Positions 60,572 to 64,000 of a DNA stretch of 64,000 nucleotides are shown one piece after another. The number at the start of each line of letters is the position of its first letter. The first letter of the stretch is position 1. Where the stretch lies: assembly GCF_014191875.1 (NCBI RefSeq), contig NZ_JACHXD010000012.1:171221-235220 (forward strand). The letters are read 5' to 3'. The position numbers and the translations under genes were made by a program. Source of the stretch: Pseudoduganella violacea (lineage in GTDB: Bacteria > Pseudomonadota > Gammaproteobacteria > Burkholderiales > Burkholderiaceae_D). A model generated the notes under the pieces. That model searched no databases and had not been told where the DNA came from. It saw only the letters and a program-made list of their open reading frames with translations.

Positions 60572-62815
60572 TCAATTGAAGGCATAGGACAGCTGGATGC
60601 CCAGCGTGCGCGGCGGCGCCAGGTTGACCCGGGCTGGCGCGCCCAGCGTACTCAGCGAGGTGTCGGCCGAGGTCTGTGCGCGCCGGTCCAGCAGGTTGCG
60701 CAAGAAGAAGCCGACGCTGGCGCGGCCGAGTTCCATGCCGCCGCGCAAATCGATCAGCGTATAGCCCGGCAAACGGTAGGCAGGATTAGCCGGCGACTGC
60801 TGGAAGGTATTGAAGCGCTCGCCGGTATAACGCAGGGAGGCTCCCCAATAAGCCGCATGGCCGTCCAGCGCAAAATCGCGGTCGAGCTGCAAGGCGCCGG
60901 CCACCCGCGCGGTGTCGGGCAGGCGCTCGCCGGCTTTGCCGCCGAGGCTGAGGTTGTCGTCGCGCAGTTCGGCATTGATCAGGCTGAGCGCGGCGGCGAC
61001 CCGTACGCCTTGAGCCGGACTGGCGCGCAAGGTGGCCTCGATCCCGCGTGAACGGGCGCGCCCGGCGTTGCCGATCCCGGAAAAGCCAGCGGAGGTGGTA
61101 AAGACCTGCATGTCTTTCCAGTTGATCTGGTACAGCGCCAACTCGGCCGATACCTTGCCCGGCATTAGGTCGCCTTTCCAGCCAGCTTCGTAGCTCCACA
61201 AGGAGTCGGAGGCGTATGCCGGCTGGTTGAGCGGCTGGCCGGTGAGCGGGTTGCGGATCACCGGCAGCGGGCCGCCAGGACGGTAACCGCTGGCGGCCCG
61301 AATATAGAGCGCTTGCCGCGGCGCCGGCCGCCAGCGCGCCGTCGCCATCCACGTCGTCACGCCTTCGGAAGAATCGGCAGCCGGTTGCGGAGCCGGGGCG
61401 AACAGGCCGTCAAAGCGCAGGTCCAGATGTTGGCTGTTGCGGCTGCGGCGCACGCCCAGCGTCACGTCGCTACCTTCGTTCAGGAAGTAGGTGGCGGTGC
61501 CGAAAAGGGCCGTTTCGCGGAAGGTCGAAGGGAACCGTGCATCCGCCAACAGGGGAGGGACCGGTTCCAGCCGCGCGTTGAGCGGCTGCAGATGTTGCGA
61601 CTTGGAGGCTGCTTCTTTGGTGTAGAAGGCGCCCATCAGCCACTCCAGGCTGCGGCTACGGGGCGAGGTCAGCCGCACTTCCTGGGTGAGTTTGCGGTTG
61701 TAGAAGGCATAGTCCAGCGCGTAGCCCGGCGCATCAATGCCGAGCGGCGCCAGATAAGGCCGGTACAACGCGGACGAATCGGAGCGCCCGTCATTGCGGG
61801 AACGCTGCCAGCCGCTGATCGCATCCAGGGTGGCCCAGCTCAAGTCGGCTTTGACGGCAAGCGAGACCAGATCGTTGCGTACCGTCACCGGCTCGCCGAC
61901 GAACAGGCGCTTGGTCCGCCGGCTATCGATGGGCTGTCCGCTGACAAGGCTGACATCTTCCGTTGACGACCCGTCACGTTGCTGCTTTTGGGTTAGCGCG
62001 GTCAAGCGCAAGGACAAGGCCTTGGTGGGCGTCAGCAGGAAGGCCAAGCGCGCGCCATCGGTCTTCAAGCCGTCGACGATGTGGTTCTGATGATTGCTGT
62101 CGCGGACGAAACCGCCTTCCTTGCGCTGATACAGCGTGGCGCGCAGCGCGGCAACGCCATCGCGCAGCGGCTGGTTCAGCACACCGCGCGCCACGTGGCT
62201 CAAGCCGCCATGTCTGGCGCCCGACAATTCGGCTGTGACATTGGCCGTGCTTGCGCCGGGATCGGGCTCGGTAGCGATATATTTGATCAGGCCGCCCATT
62301 GCCCCGGCGCCGTACAGCGTGCCTTGGGGACCGCGCAATACCTCGGTGGCGGTCAGGTCGAACAAACCCAGGTCCAGCGCGCTGGAGCCGCCGCCGGCAT
62401 AGCCGGAACTGGAGCCGAAAGGGACGTCGTCGATATACATGCTGACAGTGGCGCCCACCTGCGCACCGGTCGAAATGCCCCGCATCGTGACCTGGCTTTG
62501 TCCCGAGCCGCTGCCGGCTGCGTTGTAATTCACACCCGGCAGCAGGGCAGCAAGGTCGCCCAGCGACTGATAGCCGGAGCGCTCCAGGTCTTCGCCGCGA
62601 ACAACGTTGGCCGTGAGGGGGACTTCGCGCGCCGGCTCGCGGCGGCGTTGTGCCGAGACGACGACGGTTTCAAGTGCATCGGCCGATGCGGCCGGATGGG
62701 CGGGCGCCTCCTGCGCCAACGCGCCAGAAGGCGGGGCGCCGAGCACGGCGAGGACTGCAAGATACAGGGGGTGGCCACTGCAAACAGGGCCCATACCAGT
62801 TGCACTTCTACGCAT
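60572..62815 (-). CDS. TonB-dependent outer-membrane receptor
   Basis: This 747-residue protein has a signal peptide (hydrophobic 18-33, ALAQ cleavage), a TonB-box-like ETVVVSA, a plug domain with VTMRGIS and EVLRGPQGTLYG, and a beta-barrel rich in aromatic strands ending in QLSYAFN. ATG at 62815 is preferred because GGAG lies six bases upstream; an ATG at 62827 has no site. It should import a substrate too large for porins, consistent with a peptide. A promoter and an inverted-repeat operator lie immediately upstream. Confidence 0.93.
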   Translation of the reverse strand: MRRSATGMGPVCSGHPLYLAVLAVLGAPPSGALAQEAPAHPAASADALETVVVSAQRRREPAREVPLTANVVRGEDLERSGYQSLGDLAALLPGVNYNAAGSGSGQSQVTMRGISTGAQVGATVSMYIDDVPFGSSSGYAGGGSSALDLGLFDLTATEVLRGPQGTLYGAGAMGGLIKYIATEPDPGASTANVTAELSGARHGGLSHVARGVLNQPLRDGVAALRATLYQRKEGGFVRDSNHQNHIVDGLKTDGARLAFLLTPTKALSLRLTALTQKQQRDGSSTEDVSLVSGQPIDSRRTKRLFVGEPVTVRNDLVSLAVKADLSWATLDAISGWQRSRNDGRSDSSALYRPYLAPLGIDAPGYALDYAFYNRKLTQEVRLTSPRSRSLEWLMGAFYTKEAASKSQHLQPLNARLEPVPPLLADARFPSTFRETALFGTATYFLNEGSDVTLGVRRSRNSQHLDLRFDGLFAPAPQPAADSSEGVTTWMATARWRPAPRQALYIRAASGYRPGGPLPVIRNPLTGQPLNQPAYASDSLWSYEAGWKGDLMPGKVSAELALYQINWKDMQVFTTSAGFSGIGNAGRARSRGIEATLRASPAQGVRVAAALSLINAELRDDNLSLGGKAGERLPDTARVAGALQLDRDFALDGHAAYWGASLRYTGERFNTFQQSPANPAYRLPGYTLIDLRGGMELGRASVGFFLRNLLDRRAQTSADTSLSTLGAPARVNLAPPRTLGIQLSYAFN

Positions 62816-62831
62816 CGTCGTCTCCATAATG

Positions 62832-62845
62832 AATGACCACTCATT
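62832..62845. promoter_or_regulatory. Inverted-repeat operator AATGA-N4-TCATT ahead of the TonB receptor gene
   Basis: AATGACCACTCATT is a perfect inverted repeat 17 bases before the receptor start and just downstream of a good promoter, where a bound TetR dimer would block transcription. A related site lies beside the tetR gene. CCATAAT and ATTATGG flank it as a second, outer repeat. Confidence 0.6.
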
Positions 62846-62852
62846 TTTTTTG

Positions 62853-62881
62853 ATTATGGAATTGGTAATCGGCTAAAGCAA
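62853..62881 (-). promoter_or_regulatory. Sigma-70 promoter of the TonB receptor gene
   Basis: On the - strand TTGCTT (62876-62881) and CATAAT (62853-62858) are 17 bases apart. The -10 box matches consensus at five of six positions, the -35 box at three. Transcription would begin close to 62846, at the edge of the operator. Confidence 0.5.
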
Positions 62882-63150
62882 GAAGAATTTTCATGCTGTT
62901 GTAAGCGTGACGTATGGACGAGGGAATGGCTGAAGCGGGAATCGATGTGGCTCGATGCTGCGAAGTGAAGAAGCGCCCGTTGGCTTTCGACCGCGTGTCC
63001 AAGCCTTGTCTTCGTGCGCCGGCATCGTGTCCCCACCGGCATTCCCACATATGGAACCTGTAGCCAAGTGGCGTCACTCATCAGAACATTTTTCAATCAA
63101 TCCGACATGGTTTTGACTGATTTCCCGTCACGCTCGCTAAAGGTAAAAAT
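62882..63150. other. Intergenic stretch before the ParB-like gene
   Basis: With the control sites just to its left this makes about 335 bases without a recognised gene. It holds no tRNA or clear terminator. AAGG seven bases before 63151 is the ribosome site of the next gene. Confidence 0.4.
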
Positions 63151-63852
63151 ATGTTTCCAAGTCCCGTACGCAGTTCTGTCCCACCCTCTCATGTTACGGC
63201 TTCCTCCGTGCAAGGCGAATCGACCGCTTCGTCTCATGTAGCTCCAAATGAAGACAGCTCCAAACGCGACAGATCGTCATCGCTTTCTCCGCCGTCGTCC
63301 CCGAGGATGGGCGCGACGCAGCAACAGTTATTAAATATGCTGCCGAAAAAACAAAAAATGGATGGCCCCAATCATCCGGAAGATCTTTCGAAAGCAAAAT
63401 GGGACGAGATGAAAGAAGGGATCAATGCCGAGTTAAGGCAAAAGGTAGATGACATGTTCGAGTACGGCTGCACAATTCAGATGCACACGTCATCAAAAGA
63501 TGGAAAACAAACCTTCCTCTTGAAGGATGGCCTAGAGCGGTTCAATATCGAAAACGACGCCACTTGGCATGTTCCGGATAACTATGACTACAAAGTCAGC
63601 AAAACATGGGGAACGGGAAAGGATGGCCAAAAATTAGAATCAATCGATAAATTCAACTCCGGTAGATCCACATCCTCGCTCAACGCAGAGAGGCTCGCTA
63701 GTGCAACTGAGGGAATAAAAAATGGCAACCTGCTGGATCCAATCAAAGTCAAGAAAAATTCCGACGGAACGTTTGATATTCAGGATGGGAATCACAGATT
63801 GCAAGCTGCCAAAGATCTTGGTCTAGAAAAAATTCCCTACCAGGAGGTGTAG
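63151..63852 (+). CDS. Protein with Ser-rich N-terminus and ParB/sulfiredoxin-like C-terminus
   Basis: This 233-residue protein is AT-richer in codon use than its neighbours. Residues 1-55 are rich in Ser, Pro and Thr and lack a classical signal peptide, as type III effectors or polymorphic toxins often do. The C-terminus (LLDPIKVKKNSDGTFDIQDG, then NHRLQAAKDLGLEKIPYQEV) has the DGNHRL core of the ParB-N/sulfiredoxin fold, in which this loop binds a nucleotide; toxin and effector versions are known. The centre has no recognised domain. It is followed by what looks like an insertion-sequence end, which with the base composition hints at transfer. No immunity gene is visible in the window. Confidence 0.6.
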   Translation: MFPSPVRSSVPPSHVTASSVQGESTASSHVAPNEDSSKRDRSSSLSPPSSPRMGATQQQLLNMLPKKQKMDGPNHPEDLSKAKWDEMKEGINAELRQKVDDMFEYGCTIQMHTSSKDGKQTFLLKDGLERFNIENDATWHVPDNYDYKVSKTWGTGKDGQKLESIDKFNSGRSTSSLNAERLASATEGIKNGNLLDPIKVKKNSDGTFDIQDGNHRLQAAKDLGLEKIPYQEV

Positions 63853-63911
63853 TAATGAGGAGTCGTCTTCGCAGTTGGAAATGCGGCTACGGCCAAGCTG
63901 GAAGATTGCCG

Positions 63912-64000
63912 TGGTCTAATTTGCCCGGACACCTCAATAGGTGGAAAATCCACTATCTGAGGAGTTAAAGCATGACGACAAGAAAACGTAAAACATTTGA
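63912..64000 (+). mobile_element. Left end of an IS3-type insertion sequence, cut by the window edge
   Basis: From 63912 the sequence (TGGTCTAATTTGCCCGGACA) looks like the terminal repeat of an IS3-family element. It is followed by a short leader, an AGGAG ribosome site and ATG at 63972, which opens MTTRKRKTF, the usual basic start of an IS3-family OrfA transposase. Only nine codons are visible, so the family is a pattern guess. Confidence 0.45.

Noticed and set aside
63855..63968. A 37-codon frame between the ParB-like gene and the IS end
   Set aside because: It runs into the putative IS terminal repeat and resembles no protein.

Overview
The window comes from a GC-rich genome whose coding style and gene content (trans-AT polyketide synthases, Burkholderiales-type AccA, TonB receptors) suggest a betaproteobacterium, most likely an Oxalobacteraceae relative such as Massilia, Duganella or Janthinobacterium. 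That assignment is an inference from memory of families; there is no rRNA or tRNA gene here to confirm it.

Region 1 (1-37903, + strand) is the downstream end of a large trans-acyltransferase (trans-AT) modular polyketide synthase. Four genes run in one direction: the 3' end of a first PKS, then PKSs of 4900, 4521 and 2625 residues. No module contains an AT domain. Seven complete ketosynthases (Cys-His-His) and three ketosynthases lacking the first catalytic His (non-elongating, KS0) are visible. The line ends in KS0-O-methyltransferase-ACP-ACP-KS0-ACP-thioesterase, so an O-methylated polyketide acid or lactone is expected. One module ends in two ACPs carrying the Trp signature of beta-branching, so an HMG-CoA-synthase cassette and a free AT should lie outside the window. 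Three ACP-like domains have Ala where the phosphopantetheine Ser should be; they are the oddest part of the assembly line. An accA copy (38000-38980, - strand) follows, then divergently a nucleotidyltransferase and an MFS exporter, which may serve precursor supply and self-protection.

Region 2 (41540-49142) holds a secreted amidohydrolase, a GNAT acetyltransferase, and then the most unusual locus of the window. A 120-residue protein with three PPAAQYVWG repeats is followed by a protein with an HEYIH metal motif and a third His, by a stand-alone protein resembling the N-terminal half of VioB, and by an overlapping second GNAT gene. It looks like an uncharacterised peptide-modification (RiPP-like) locus. 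On the other strand are a LysE-type exporter and a 2-oxoglutarate/Fe(II) oxygenase.

Region 3 (49143-51680) is an AT-rich spacer with a GC-rich, possibly decayed coding fragment, followed by a tannase/feruloyl-esterase-family lipoprotein and a strong hairpin.

Region 4 (51708-62881) is a compact regulon: a six-gene minus-strand operon (S12 D-aminopeptidase, MFS transporter, M81 peptidase, alpha-oxoamine synthase, RidA, D-amino-acid dehydrogenase), a divergent TetR regulator, and a TonB receptor-dipeptide epimerase pair. Two related inverted repeats, one in each control region, suggest that the TetR protein controls both units. Together the genes look like uptake and breakdown of D-residue-containing peptides. 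The MFS gene carries an apparent one-base frameshift at its 3' end.

Region 5 (62882-64000) holds a low-GC gene for a protein with a Ser-rich N-terminus and a ParB/sulfiredoxin-like C-terminus, followed by what looks like the left end of an IS3-type insertion sequence cut by the window edge.
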